The position numbers and the translations under genes are program-made. The notes under the pieces are model-generated. The model had not been told where the DNA came from, did no database searches, and saw only the letters and a program-made list of their open reading frames with translations. A DNA stretch of 64,000 bases from Streptomyces platensis (GTDB lineage Bacteria; Actinomycetota; Actinomycetes; Streptomycetales; Streptomycetaceae). Positions 7,772 through 16,720 of this stretch are shown here, one piece after another. Position 1 is the stretch's first letter. Every line of letters begins with the position of its first letter. The DNA is taken from NCBI RefSeq assembly GCF_008704855.1, contig NZ_CP023691.1, positions 8,060,001-8,124,000 on the forward strand, read 5' to 3'.

Positions 7772-9025
7772 TCAGGTCTTCTGAAGCAGCCGGGACCCGA
7801 ACCAGTCATCGGCGTCCCGTACCCCGGGCAGGATGAAGAAGTAGCCGCCGCCGATGGGCGTGATGAACTCGGACAGCGGCTCGTGCCGGAGGCGCCGCTG
7901 CACGGTCGCGAACTGCCGCTCCGGGTCCTGCTGGTAGCCGCAGAACACCAGCCCGAGGTCCATCTGTCCCTTGCTGTCGTAACCGGCGTCGTAGTTGTAA
8001 CTCCGGCGCAGGAAGCGGGAGTTCTCGGTCTTCTCGGTGCGGGGGTTGGCCAGCCTGATGTGCGAGTTGAGCGGGATCTTGCTGCCGTGCGGGTCCTCGC
8101 GGTACCGCGGCACATCCGACTCGCGCGTGCCGTCCAGCGGCGCACCGCTCGCCTTGCGCCGGCCGAAGATCTTCTCCTGGCGCGCCAGCGGCACCTTGTC
8201 CCACTTCTCGATCTGGAAGCGGATCAGCCGCAGCACCTGATAGCTGCCGCCCAGCGCCCAGTCCGGCTCCCCGCAGGGCGGGGTCACCCACAGCAGCCGG
8301 TCCATCTCCCGCGCCGAGCCGGTGTCCGGATTGACGATCCCGTCCTTGAAACCGACGAAGGTACGCGGCGACCCCGAGGGCCGCGACGGGTTGAGAAAGG
8401 CGTCCGCACGCCAGCGGGGCCGCAGCAGCCCCTCCGTCTCCCGCGCCAGATCGCGCAGCACATGGACGACCGCGTCCGGGTGCTGGGCACAGACCTGCAA
8501 CGACAGATCGCCATGGCAGCGGGCCGGCTCCAGCCGGTCGTCGGGGAACGCCGGCATCGCCTTGAGGTGCCGGGGCTTGTGCCCGGACAGGCCGAAGCGG
8601 TCGTCGAACAGGGAGGCGCCCACACCGAGGGTGATGCTGAGGGAGTCGGGGGTGGGCTCCTCCGAGGCGACCTGCTCGTCCTGCGGCTTCACCCCGGCCG
8701 CCAGCACCCGCGAGCGTCTGGTGAGCCGCTGGAACAGGGAGATCAGGCCGTCGCGGTCCTGGGCCAGTACATCGAAGCCGACGAAGCCGGCGAAGAGCTG
8801 CTGCGGGGTCACGATGCCGGCCTGATGGTCACCGTGGAAGGGCACCTTGTCGGGCAGCAGCCCGCCGTCGCGCAGCCCGCCCACGGGCCGGTCCGCCGCG
8901 GCGGCCGCCGGCCCGCCGATCCCCGCGGCGGCCACCCCCGCGATCCCCGCCGCACACTTCAGAAACCCCCGGCGTCCGTCGTGCCGCGGAGCGGCACATT
9001 CGTCCTCGGCCTGATCACGTCTCAT
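7772..9025 (-). CDS. Tat-exported DyP-type heme peroxidase (EfeB-like)
   Basis: Dye-decolorizing peroxidases use heme and H2O2; the EfeB branch is exported and linked to iron or heme handling. A Tat signal is visible: RRGFLKCAAGIAGVAAAG at residues ~18-35, followed by an Ala-rich cleavage region. The GxxDG signature is present as GFKDGIVNPD, and the proximal heme ligand is the His in NSHIRLANPR. At 417 aa it is normal for EfeB-type proteins. No efeU or efeO neighbours exist here, so it acts alone or with unlinked partners. The start is the ATG at 9025; 9026-9314 holds no gene on either strand. Confidence 0.88.
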   Translation of the reverse strand: MRRDQAEDECAAPRHDGRRGFLKCAAGIAGVAAAGIGGPAAAAADRPVGGLRDGGLLPDKVPFHGDHQAGIVTPQQLFAGFVGFDVLAQDRDGLISLFQRLTRRSRVLAAGVKPQDEQVASEEPTPDSLSITLGVGASLFDDRFGLSGHKPRHLKAMPAFPDDRLEPARCHGDLSLQVCAQHPDAVVHVLRDLARETEGLLRPRWRADAFLNPSRPSGSPRTFVGFKDGIVNPDTGSAREMDRLLWVTPPCGEPDWALGGSYQVLRLIRFQIEKWDKVPLARQEKIFGRRKASGAPLDGTRESDVPRYREDPHGSKIPLNSHIRLANPRTEKTENSRFLRRSYNYDAGYDSKGQMDLGLVFCGYQQDPERQFATVQRRLRHEPLSEFITPIGGGYFFILPGVRDADDWFGSRLLQKT

Positions 9026-9314
9026 CGTCCCGCCATCCTGACTGCGTCATCCGGCAGCCGCGTGCCTGCACATGCCTGTGCGCGATGCTCGCCGCCCACG
9101 ACGCGAGGACCGGGAGCAACACGGCCCCGGCCCCGGATATCACGCCTGGGCCCCCGGCGGGTCGTCCGAATGGCGCAGTCGACGGGCCCAGCGCGCGACA
9201 GCGCCCCGGAGCGCTTCTAGCGTCGGCCCTGTGACCTGCCCGAACTCTCCCCCTGCACCGTCGGGCGGCAGGTCATGCAGCACGCCCCACCGCCGAGCCC
9301 ATGGACCCCCACAC

Positions 9315-9794
9315 ATGAGCACATCCACCGACGCGAGCACCGTCCTCAGCGAGGCCACCCGCCTCGGTGAGGGCACCACCCTGGACGAGCGCGCAGCCGA
9401 TGGCGCCGCCGTCTCCCTCGGCGAGGGCCCCGCCGTCACCGGGGCGCCACCCGTAGCGGTCGAGGAGGACACCGTCGCCGACGCGGGCGGGGCCCCGGAC
9501 GGGAGCGTGGCCGCCGGTGGCACACCGCCCGGAGGGGGCGGGGGCCTGGTCGCTGAGGAGCGCACGGCCGTCGACGGGAGCGCGCCCGGGGAAGATCAGC
9601 CCGTCTCCTGGCTGCGGATCGAGAAGGGCCATGCCGAGCCGGAGGAAATCGCGGCGATCAGCGTCGTGCTGTGCGCCCAACTCGCCGGACTGCACGCCCT
9701 CGCCGAGGACGGCCGGCCCGCGGAACCGCCTCCGGGACGGCGTCATCCGCCGCACCGCTCGGCCTGCTGGTCGGGCTGCTGGAGCTGCGGCTGA
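9315..9794 (+). CDS. acyl-CoA carboxylase epsilon-like protein, long disordered N-terminus, end possibly frameshifted
   Basis: Residues ~96-125 (LRIEKGHAEPEEIAAISVVL) match the short epsilon-subunit motif of actinobacterial acyl-CoA carboxylases, which tunes the beta subunit. Such proteins are usually 60-90 aa. Here ~95 residues of Gly/Ala/Glu-rich low-complexity sequence come first, and no carboxylase alpha or beta gene is nearby. After ~9720 the frame reads a Cys/Trp/His-rich tail (RSACWSGCWSCG), while another frame stays open to 9895 with better codon use (LGLLVGLLELRL), so a frameshift near 9720 is plausible. The 330 bases 9795-10125 otherwise hold no gene. Confidence 0.55.
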   Translation: MSTSTDASTVLSEATRLGEGTTLDERAADGAAVSLGEGPAVTGAPPVAVEEDTVADAGGAPDGSVAAGGTPPGGGGGLVAEERTAVDGSAPGEDQPVSWLRIEKGHAEPEEIAAISVVLCAQLAGLHALAEDGRPAEPPPGRRHPPHRSACWSGCWSCG

Positions 9795-10125
9795 GCCGCT
9801 GCGGCCGGCCCGACGGGTGGTCGGCCGAGCCGATGCGGCTTCCCCCCGCGGGTCTCCTGCCCGCCTTCCACGAACGACGCGCGCCCGTCCCTTGAGCGGA
9901 GCAGCACGCTGCGGTGCGGAACCCCGCGGCGCCGCTGACCACCGCGAGGTACCGGCCGCACACCCCGCTGACCAGGCGTGAGCGCTGGGTACCGCTCTGT
10001 ACGCTCCGTGCCCCGACGCTGCGCTGTGTGCAGGAAGTGTCCGCTGGTGGAACGCGAAATTCCTCTTCGGTGATCGTCGAGTAGGGTCCGGCGAGCCGGA
10101 ACAGTGAATCAAGGAGGCCGTTCTC

Positions 10126-11766
10126 GTGACGGAGCGTCAGGTATCGGGTGGGGGCGACGGGGCCGCGGTCCCGGAAGTGCAGGCGCAGGAGCGCCGATTG
10201 CGCCGTGACCTGGGCTTCTGGGGACTGACCGGCATCGGCTTCTCCAATATCGTCGGCTCCGGCTGGCTGTTCGCCGCGCTGTACGCGGCCCAGACGGCCG
10301 GCCCCGCGGCGCTGCTCTCCTGGGTCGGCGCCGGTCTGCTGTGCGGGCTGGTCGCCCTGGTCATGATCGAGCTGGGCGCGACCCGGCCGGAGGGCGGCGG
10401 CACGGTCCGCTGGCCACTGTTCGCCAGCGGCCGGCTCGTCGGCACCCTCATCGGCTGGTCGACGCTGCTGTCGGTGGGCGGTACCGCGGCCGAGATCAGC
10501 GCGATCATGCAGTACGCCGGGCACTACCTGCCGGGCATCTACAACGGCCATACCCTCACCCTCGGCGGGCTGGCGCTGGCCGCCGCACTCAGCGTCCTGC
10601 TGACCGCGCTGAACTGGTTCGCGGTGCGGATGTTCGCCCAGCTCAACAACCTGATCTCGGTGTTCAAGATCGTGGTGCCGGTGGTCACCGTGATCGCGCT
10701 GATCGCCTCCGGCTGGCACTCCGGCCGTCTGACGGACCACGGCGGCTTCGCCCCGTACGGCTATGTCGCCTGCCTGACCGCGCTGGCCGGCGGCGGCATC
10801 GTCTACTCCGTCAACGGCTTCCAGGCACCACTGGACTTCTCGGGCGAGACCCGCAACCCCCGCCGGACCATTCCCGCCGCGGTGCTCACCGGCATCGGCC
10901 TCGCCGTCCTCATGTACCTGGCCCTTCAGGTGGCGTTCCTCTTCACCGTCCCCGAGAACCTGCTCGGCCACGGCTGGAAGGGAGTCTCCTTCGAGTCGCC
11001 CTTCGGCCAGCTCGCGCTGATCCTCAACCTGCACTGGCTGGCCAGCCTGCTGTACGCGGACGCGGTGATCTCGCCCGGCGGTTCGGCGTACGTGGGCGTG
11101 GCACTCAACGCCCGGCACACCTACGCGCTCGCCAAGAACGGCACCATTCCCCGGTACTTCATGAAGGTCAACGAGCGGTTCGGCATCCCGCGCCGGGCGC
11201 TGGCGATCAACCTCGTCGTGATCATGGTCTTCCTGCTGCCGTTCGGCGGCTGGCAGGACATCGTCAGTGTCATGGGCGACATGTATCTGCTGATCTACGC
11301 GGCCTCCGCGGTCGCGGTCGCCGTCTTCCGCGCCGAACCGGGCGGCCGCACCGCCGGCTGGGTCCCGGGGCTGGGCTGGATCGCGCCGCTCAGCTTCGTG
11401 GTGGCCAGCGAGTTCGTCTACTGGTCGGGCTGGCACGACCTGCGCCTCGCCCTGCCCCTCGTACTCGGCGGTCTGCTGATCTTCCTGGCCATGCGCCGCC
11501 CCGGCGCCCGCGACAAGGCCGCCGTGGAGAGCGACGGCGCCGGCCCGAGCCGCTCGCTCGGCGCGGAACTCCGCACCGGCGCCTGGATGGTGGCCTACCT
11601 GGCCGGCCTGACGGTGCTCTCCTGGCTGGGCACCTTCGAGGGCTCCGGCCGGCTGCCGGCCCCGTACGACTCGGTCACCGTGGCCGCCCTCGCGTTCGCC
11701 GTCTTCTTCTGGGCCGTGCGGTCCGGCGTCCAGCATCTGGAGGTGGCCCGTCCCGTGACCGCCTGA
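10126..11766 (+). CDS. APC-superfamily amino-acid permease
   Basis: A 546-aa integral membrane protein with about 12-14 predicted helices. The APC start signature GFWGLTGIGFSNIVGSGWLF lies near residues 29-48, and GFQAPLDFSGETRNPRRTIP near residue 233 is the conserved cytoplasmic loop of this superfamily. Members move amino acids or polyamines across the inner membrane; the substrate cannot be read from sequence. GTG at 10126 is supported by AAGGAGG at 10111-10117. It stands alone; the next gene starts ~200 nt later. Confidence 0.85.
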   Translation: MTERQVSGGGDGAAVPEVQAQERRLRRDLGFWGLTGIGFSNIVGSGWLFAALYAAQTAGPAALLSWVGAGLLCGLVALVMIELGATRPEGGGTVRWPLFASGRLVGTLIGWSTLLSVGGTAAEISAIMQYAGHYLPGIYNGHTLTLGGLALAAALSVLLTALNWFAVRMFAQLNNLISVFKIVVPVVTVIALIASGWHSGRLTDHGGFAPYGYVACLTALAGGGIVYSVNGFQAPLDFSGETRNPRRTIPAAVLTGIGLAVLMYLALQVAFLFTVPENLLGHGWKGVSFESPFGQLALILNLHWLASLLYADAVISPGGSAYVGVALNARHTYALAKNGTIPRYFMKVNERFGIPRRALAINLVVIMVFLLPFGGWQDIVSVMGDMYLLIYAASAVAVAVFRAEPGGRTAGWVPGLGWIAPLSFVVASEFVYWSGWHDLRLALPLVLGGLLIFLAMRRPGARDKAAVESDGAGPSRSLGAELRTGAWMVAYLAGLTVLSWLGTFEGSGRLPAPYDSVTVAALAFAVFFWAVRSGVQHLEVARPVTA

Positions 11767-11962
11767 GCCGCGGCCACTGCGGGCGAGGGGAGCGGGCCGG
11801 GCCGCGTCGGCGCCGTCAAGCGGAAGTCACCCCGCAGAAATATGATGAACCGGGAGAGGCGGGCTCCCCGAGAGCCCCCATGAGGCCTGGTCCGGCGGCC
11901 AGCGCGGAGACGTACGAGCCCGCCCGCGGTGGCCTCCGCACCGACGCACCTGGGAGCGGCCC

Positions 11963-12796
11963 ATGCTTCGGCGTCGTCCCCCGCGGTCGGCGAGCGCGGA
12001 CGATCTGCTGACCACGCTCGGGCGACTGACCGCCCAGGCGCGGGAAGGCGCCGAGAAGCAGCGGGCCCGGGTCGAACTCGCCGAGGCACTCCAGCGGGAG
12101 ATGCTGCCGGCCGTACTGCCGGGGACACCGGGGCTGCGCGCCGCCGCCACTTACGCACCCGCCCGGCACGGCCTGGACATCGGGGGCGACTGGTACGACG
12201 GCTTCCCGCTGCCCGACGGCTCGCTCGCCTTCTGCGTCGGCGATGTCCAGGGCCATGACGTCGAGGCGGCCGCCTTCATGGGGCAGATCCGCTTCGGGCT
12301 GCGCGCCGTCGCCGGCCACGCCGCCGATCCGGGGGAGGTGCTGAGCCGGGCCAACGACCTGCTGCTCTCCGTCGACTGCGGGCTCTTCGCGACCTGCACC
12401 TTCGTCCGCTTCGACCCGGTCGCCTGGGAGCTGACCAGCGCCCGCGCCGGCCATGTACCCGGCATCTGGGCCACCACCGACGGCCGCTCCGGCATCGCCG
12501 ACGACCCGGGGGGCCTGCCGCTCGGCATCGTGCGGGGGGAGAGCTATCCGGTCACCCGCCACCGGTTCGCCACGGCGGGGGCGTTCGTCCTGCTCACCGA
12601 CGGTGTCGTGGAAGGGCCATCGTTCCCGATAGAGGCGGGACTGAGCCAGGTGACCCGGCTCGTCAGCGCCAACGCCGACGGCGATCCGGCCACCGTGGCG
12701 GACGTGGCGATGAGCGTGGCCGAGTTCACCGGGCACACCGACGACTCCGCGGTGCTCGTGCTGCGCTTCGACGCGGCCGCGCCCAGAGCCGGGTGA
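11963..12796 (+). CDS. SpoIIE-type PP2C serine/threonine phosphatase
   Basis: A 277-aa stand-alone phosphatase of the RsbU/SpoIIE type, which in actinobacteria dephosphorylates anti-anti-sigma factors. A short coiled region (residues ~10-45, ending in LAEALQREMLP) leads into the catalytic domain. Metal-binding motifs are GGDWYDGF (~72), CVGDVQGHDVEAA (~90) and TDDSAVLVLRFD (~258). There is no sensor domain, so input may come from the next gene, a MASE1 membrane protein that starts 54 nt downstream on the same strand. One of four SpoIIE-type genes in this window. Confidence 0.87.
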   Translation: MLRRRPPRSASADDLLTTLGRLTAQAREGAEKQRARVELAEALQREMLPAVLPGTPGLRAAATYAPARHGLDIGGDWYDGFPLPDGSLAFCVGDVQGHDVEAAAFMGQIRFGLRAVAGHAADPGEVLSRANDLLLSVDCGLFATCTFVRFDPVAWELTSARAGHVPGIWATTDGRSGIADDPGGLPLGIVRGESYPVTRHRFATAGAFVLLTDGVVEGPSFPIEAGLSQVTRLVSANADGDPATVADVAMSVAEFTGHTDDSAVLVLRFDAAAPRAG

Positions 12797-12850
12797 AGCG
12801 CGGCCCGGGCGCGCGTGTCGCGGACGGTGCCCGGGCGTCCGCGTTGTCTG

Positions 12851-13846
12851 ATGGCTGATGTGGTGCGCACCGAGGAACTCCGCCGTCCCGCACCAGCAGC
12901 CCTGACGATCCTCGTGCTCGCCGGCGTCTACTACGGCACCGCGCAGATCGGGCTGCTGGACCAGGTGGTGATCGCGGGCGCCAGGGTCACACCGTTGTGG
13001 CCCCCTACGGGTATCTCCCTGAGCTGTCTGCTGCTCCTGGGCCTGTGGACCTGGCCGGGCATCGCCCTCGGCACCCTGCTGGTCGTCGCCTCCCTCAGCC
13101 CGCTCGATGTCTCGGTCCTCGGCATCATGGCGGGCAACACCCTGGCCCCGGTGTGCGCCTTCCTGATGCTCCGTCGGATGGGCTTCCGTGCCGGGCTGGA
13201 CCGGCTGCGCGACGGGGTGGCGCTGGTCGCCCTGGGCGCGTTCGCCGGAATGCTGGTCAGCGCGACGGTGGGCAGCACGACGCTCCTGCTCAGCGGGGCG
13301 CTGCCGCCCGGCGGCTTCTGGCGGACCTGGGCGGCGTGGTGGGTGGGCGACGCCATGGGGGTTCTCGTCGTCACCCCGCTGCTCCTCGCCTGCCGCAAGC
13401 TCCGGTGGCCGACGGGCGTGCCCGCCTACCGGTGGGCCGAGGCCGCCGTCCTGCTGGTCGCCTCGGTCGTGGTCGCGTGGGTGGCGGTCACCAGCGAGCT
13501 CTCCCTGCTGTTCCTGGTCTTTCCGCTGATCGTGTGGGCGGCGCTGCGCTTCCAGCTCGCGGGGGCGGCGCCCTGTGTGCTGCTGGTGTCCGTCCTGGCC
13601 ATCACGGCGGCGACCCGCCGCACCGGGCCGTTCGAGGGCCAGAGCCTGCTGGAGGCGATGGTCAACCTCCAGGCCCTCAACGCATCCGCGGCGCTCACCG
13701 CGCTGCTGCTGTCGGCCGTCGTCACCGAGCAGAACAGCATCCGCCGCAAGGTCGAGCAGGCCTGCCGCGAACTGGCCGACGTGGTGGACCGGCTCGCTCC
13801 CGGGGAGAGCCGGCGCCGCTGGCCGCCGGAGGGGGAGCAGAGCTGA
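12851..13846 (+). CDS. MASE1-domain integral membrane sensor
   Basis: A 331-aa protein with about eight or nine hydrophobic helices and the MASE1 features LWPPTGISLSCLLLLGLWTWP and WWVGDAMGVLVVTPLLL. MASE1 is a membrane sensory domain usually fused to kinases or diguanylate cyclases; here the C-terminus is only a ~50-aa cytoplasmic tail, so no output domain is attached. It probably signals through a separate partner, and the SpoIIE phosphatase gene directly upstream is the obvious candidate (inference from neighbourhood). ATG at 12851 is preferred over the GTG at 12815, which has no clear ribosome binding site. Confidence 0.8.
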   Translation: MADVVRTEELRRPAPAALTILVLAGVYYGTAQIGLLDQVVIAGARVTPLWPPTGISLSCLLLLGLWTWPGIALGTLLVVASLSPLDVSVLGIMAGNTLAPVCAFLMLRRMGFRAGLDRLRDGVALVALGAFAGMLVSATVGSTTLLLSGALPPGGFWRTWAAWWVGDAMGVLVVTPLLLACRKLRWPTGVPAYRWAEAAVLLVASVVVAWVAVTSELSLLFLVFPLIVWAALRFQLAGAAPCVLLVSVLAITAATRRTGPFEGQSLLEAMVNLQALNASAALTALLLSAVVTEQNSIRRKVEQACRELADVVDRLAPGESRRRWPPEGEQS

Positions 13847-13863
13847 CCCGCCCCCCGGTACGG

Positions 13864-14925
13864 TCAGCTCCGCAGCAGCTCCCCCAGGTCGTAGCCCACC
13901 GGCTCCTCCAGCTGGGCATAGGTGCAGCTCTCCGGCGTACGGTCGGGACGCCAGTGGCGGAACTGGGCGGTGTGCCGGAAGCGGCTGCCCTCCATGTGGT
14001 CATAGGCCACCTCGCACACCCGCTCAGGGCGCAGCGGCACCCACGACAGATCCTTGCCGCCGCTCCAGCGGCTGGGCCCGCCGGGCATCCGCCGCGCCGC
14101 ATGCGCCGCCTCGTCGGTCCACTCGCCCCACGGATGGCCCGCGGCATCCTCCATCCGCAGCGGCGCCAGCTCCTCGACCAGCTTGCGCCGCTTGGCCATC
14201 GGGAACGAGGCGCACACTCCGACGTGCTGGAGCTGCCCGGCGTCGTCGTGCAGACCGAGCAGCAGGGAGCCGACCACCGGCCCGCTCTTGTGCAGCCGGT
14301 ATCCCGCGACGACGCAGTCGGCGGTGCGGGCATGTTTGATCTTGTACATGACCCGGTCGCCCGGCCGGTACGGGAGATCGAGCGGCTTGGCGACCACTCC
14401 GTCCAGCCCCGCCCCTTCGAACTGCGTGAACCAGCTGCGCGCCAGCTCCTGGTCGCGCGTCGCGGGCGCGGTGTACACCGGCGGACGGGCCGGCCGCAGT
14501 GCTTCGACCAGGGCCTCCCGCCGCGCCGACTGCGGCTCGTGCAGCAGTGCGGCGGAGTCGAGGGCCAGCAGATCGAAGGCGACGAGCGAGGCGGGCGTCC
14601 GCTCGGCGAGCGTACGGACCCGGGAGTCCGCCGGGTGGATGCGCTCCAGCAGCTCCTCGAAGTGCAGCCGGCCGTCATGGGCGATCACGATCTCGCCGTC
14701 GATGACGCACCGCCTGGGCAACTCGGCACGGGCCGCCTCGACCACTTCGGGGAAGTAGCGGGTGAGGGACTTCGTGGTACGGCTGGCGATCTCGATGTCC
14801 TCGCCGTCCCGGAAGACGATGACGCGGAAGCCGTCCCACTTGGCCTCGTACTGCATACCGGCGGGAATCTCGGCCACCAGCTTCGCGAGCATCGGGGAGA
14901 CCGGGGGCATGACGGGCAGGTCCAT
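13864..14925 (-). CDS. ligC: ATP-dependent DNA ligase (LigC-type, NHEJ/repair)
   Basis: A 353-aa ligase with the nucleotidyl-transferase motif AKWDGFRVI, in which Lys29 would form the AMP adduct. Further family motifs are VIDGEIV (motif III), AFDLLALD, GVVAKPLD (motif IV) and KIKHARTADCVVAG (motif V). A C-terminal OB fold follows. In actinobacteria such ligases work in Ku-linked end joining or base-excision repair. It is divergent from the polymerase gene at 15019, with ~93 nt between the starts. ATG at 14925 is chosen because it gives the normal family start (MDLPVMPPVSPMLA). Confidence 0.9.
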   Translation of the reverse strand: MDLPVMPPVSPMLAKLVAEIPAGMQYEAKWDGFRVIVFRDGEDIEIASRTTKSLTRYFPEVVEAARAELPRRCVIDGEIVIAHDGRLHFEELLERIHPADSRVRTLAERTPASLVAFDLLALDSAALLHEPQSARREALVEALRPARPPVYTAPATRDQELARSWFTQFEGAGLDGVVAKPLDLPYRPGDRVMYKIKHARTADCVVAGYRLHKSGPVVGSLLLGLHDDAGQLQHVGVCASFPMAKRRKLVEELAPLRMEDAAGHPWGEWTDEAAHAARRMPGGPSRWSGGKDLSWVPLRPERVCEVAYDHMEGSRFRHTAQFRHWRPDRTPESCTYAQLEEPVGYDLGELLRS

Positions 14926-15018
14926 GTCCCGATCCTGCGGGCTGCGGACACATCGCGCGCGCCGGGCCCGCGGCCCTTCCGGCGCGCGGCGGCGGCGCAC
15001 GGTATTTAACGTGGAGCC

Positions 15019-16032
15019 ATGGCCGGAGCGGGAGCTGTGGAACTGGATGTCGCGGGGCGAAAGGTGCGCCTGTCGCACCCCGACAAGACGTATTACCCGG
15101 AGCGCGGCTTCACCAAGATGGACGTCGCGCAGTACTACCTCGCCGTCGCCGACGGGGTACTGCGGGGCCTGCGCGACCGGCCCACCACCATGCAGCGCTT
15201 TCCCGACGGCATCGAGGGCGAGTTCTTCTACCAGAAGCGGGCGCCCAAGGGCATGCCGGACTGGCTGCCCACCGCCCGGATCGCCTTCCCGAGCGGACGG
15301 TTCGCCGACGAGATGTGCCCCACCGAACCGGCGGCCGTGCTCTGGGCGGCCAACCTGGGGTGTCTGACGTTCCACCCCTGGCCCGTCCGCCGCGGTGACA
15401 CCGAGCACCCCGACGAGCTGCGGATCGACCTCGACCCGCAGCCCGGCACCGACTTCGCGGACGCCGTCAAGGTCGCCTTCGACCTGCGCGAGCTGCTGGC
15501 CGAGCACGGGCTGCGCGGCTGGCCCAAGACGTCCGGCGGCCGCGGAGTGCACGTCTATGTGCCGATCCGGCCCCGCTGGACCTTCACCGAGGTCAGACGG
15601 GCCGCGATCACGCTGGCGCGGGCGCTGGAACGCCGGACGCCGGATCTGGTGACCTCGGCGTGGTGGAAGGAGGAACGCGGCGAGAAGGTCTTCGTCGACT
15701 ACAACCAGATGGCCCGGGACCGGACCATCGCCTCCGCCTACTCGCTGCGCGCCCGGCCCCGGGCGACCGTCTCCACCCCGCTGCGCTGGGACGAGCTGTC
15801 CGACGCCGCCCCCGAGGACTTCGATCTGCGCACGGTCCCGCCGCGGTTCGCGGAACTCGGTGATGTGCACGCGGACATGGCGGACCACGCCTTCGGCCTG
15901 GAATCCGTCCTGGAGCTCGCGAGCCGGCAGGCGGTGGACGAGGGGCTCGGCGATCTGCCCTATCCGCCCGACCACCCGAAGATGCCGGGCGAGCCGTCCC
16001 GGGTCCAGCCGAGCCGGGCCCGTAAGCGCTGA
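15019..16032 (+). CDS. LigD-type primase-polymerase (stand-alone PolDom)
   Basis: The 337-aa protein is the polymerase part of LigD without ligase or nuclease domains. It begins with VRLSHPDKTYYPERGFTK, has the template-binding region MQRFPDGIEGEFFYQKR, the metal site RIDLDPQPG (the first Asp pair), and KTSGGRGVHVYVPI near residue 173. Such enzymes fill gaps with ribo- or deoxynucleotides at breaks. The divergent ATP-dependent ligase at 13864-14925 supplies the matching sealing activity. No ku gene is in the window. The 93-nt gap between the two starts should hold both promoters. Confidence 0.9.
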   Translation: MAGAGAVELDVAGRKVRLSHPDKTYYPERGFTKMDVAQYYLAVADGVLRGLRDRPTTMQRFPDGIEGEFFYQKRAPKGMPDWLPTARIAFPSGRFADEMCPTEPAAVLWAANLGCLTFHPWPVRRGDTEHPDELRIDLDPQPGTDFADAVKVAFDLRELLAEHGLRGWPKTSGGRGVHVYVPIRPRWTFTEVRRAAITLARALERRTPDLVTSAWWKEERGEKVFVDYNQMARDRTIASAYSLRARPRATVSTPLRWDELSDAAPEDFDLRTVPPRFAELGDVHADMADHAFGLESVLELASRQAVDEGLGDLPYPPDHPKMPGEPSRVQPSRARKR

Positions 16033-16041
16033 CCAGCCCTG

Positions 16042-16227
16042 GTGGTGTCCGGCACTCTGCCGGTCGCGGTGGCGATGCTGCTCGCCTGGACGGTGCTGCT
16101 CGTGGTCCGGTGGCTGCCCCCGGTCCTGCCGCACCCGGACGGCACCGCCGAACCGCTGCACCGGGCGACCGGCCGCCCAGCCCGTTCACCAGCTCGCTTT
16201 ACTGATTCATTGCCGCGACTGGAGTAA
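16042..16227 (+). CDS. possible 61-aa single-pass membrane protein
   Basis: A short frame starting 9 nt after the polymerase stop. Residues ~5-27 (LPVAVAMLLAWTVLLVVRWL) would span the membrane; the rest is Pro/Arg-rich. No family was recognised and there is no good ribosome binding site, so it may be a chance frame. Confidence 0.3.
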   Translation: MVSGTLPVAVAMLLAWTVLLVVRWLPPVLPHPDGTAEPLHRATGRPARSPARFTDSLPRLE

Positions 16228-16329
16228 TTCTTGGGGCCGTTGGAGTGGCTCTCCGCCGTGTCTGCGGGGTTTTGGGTGAGGCGCGGTACTCATCGAATGT
16301 CAGATTTCCTGCCACACAGGAGAAACGCA

Positions 16330-16662
16330 ATGCGCAAGTACATAGGCCGCTCCGTGGCCACCGCGGCCCTTGCCGCCGCTACCGTCCTCCCGTTCGCCGG
16401 CATGGCTTCGGCCACCCCGCAGGCGCCGGCCACATCGTCAAACGGCGACCACCACGGTCGTCACCACCATGGTCGTCACCATCACCACGGGCACCACTGC
16501 CACCACCACGGCGGCTACAACGGCTTCAACGGCTTCGGCGGCTTCGGCGGCTTCGGCGGCTTCAACGGCTTCGGCGGTTACAACGGCTTCGGCGGCTGCG
16601 GCTACGGCAACTACGGCTACGGCTTCGGGGGCTTCCCCTTCGGCCTGCTGGGCATCCTCTGA
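16330..16662 (+). CDS. small secreted His-rich/Gly-Phe-rich protein
   Basis: A 110-aa protein with a Sec signal peptide: basic MRKYIGR, a hydrophobic core to ~residue 24, and an ASA-TPQ cleavage site near residue 28. The mature part has a cluster of about 18 histidines (residues ~42-65) and then GFGGFGG/GGYNGF repeats to residue ~95. The His block could bind Zn, Ni or Cu outside the cell; the Gly/Phe repeats resemble structural low-complexity proteins. A CAGGAG ribosome binding site is upstream. No family was recognised. A second secreted His-rich protein is encoded at 31719. Confidence 0.72.
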   Translation: MRKYIGRSVATAALAAATVLPFAGMASATPQAPATSSNGDHHGRHHHGRHHHHGHHCHHHGGYNGFNGFGGFGGFGGFNGFGGYNGFGGCGYGNYGYGFGGFPFGLLGIL

Positions 16663-16675
16663 CCGGCAGTAGCAC

Positions 16676-16720
16676 TGACAGGCCGCCGCAGCCCTTGGCT
16701 GCGGCGGCTCGTCGCTGTCA
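16676..16720. terminator. bidirectional hairpin terminator
   Basis: An inner 10-bp stem (GCCGCCGCAG with its complement, 16682-16691 and 16699-16708) is extended by TGACAG/CTGTCA arms at 16676 and 16715. It lies between two convergent genes and touches the stop of the AMP-ligase gene. Confidence 0.75.
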
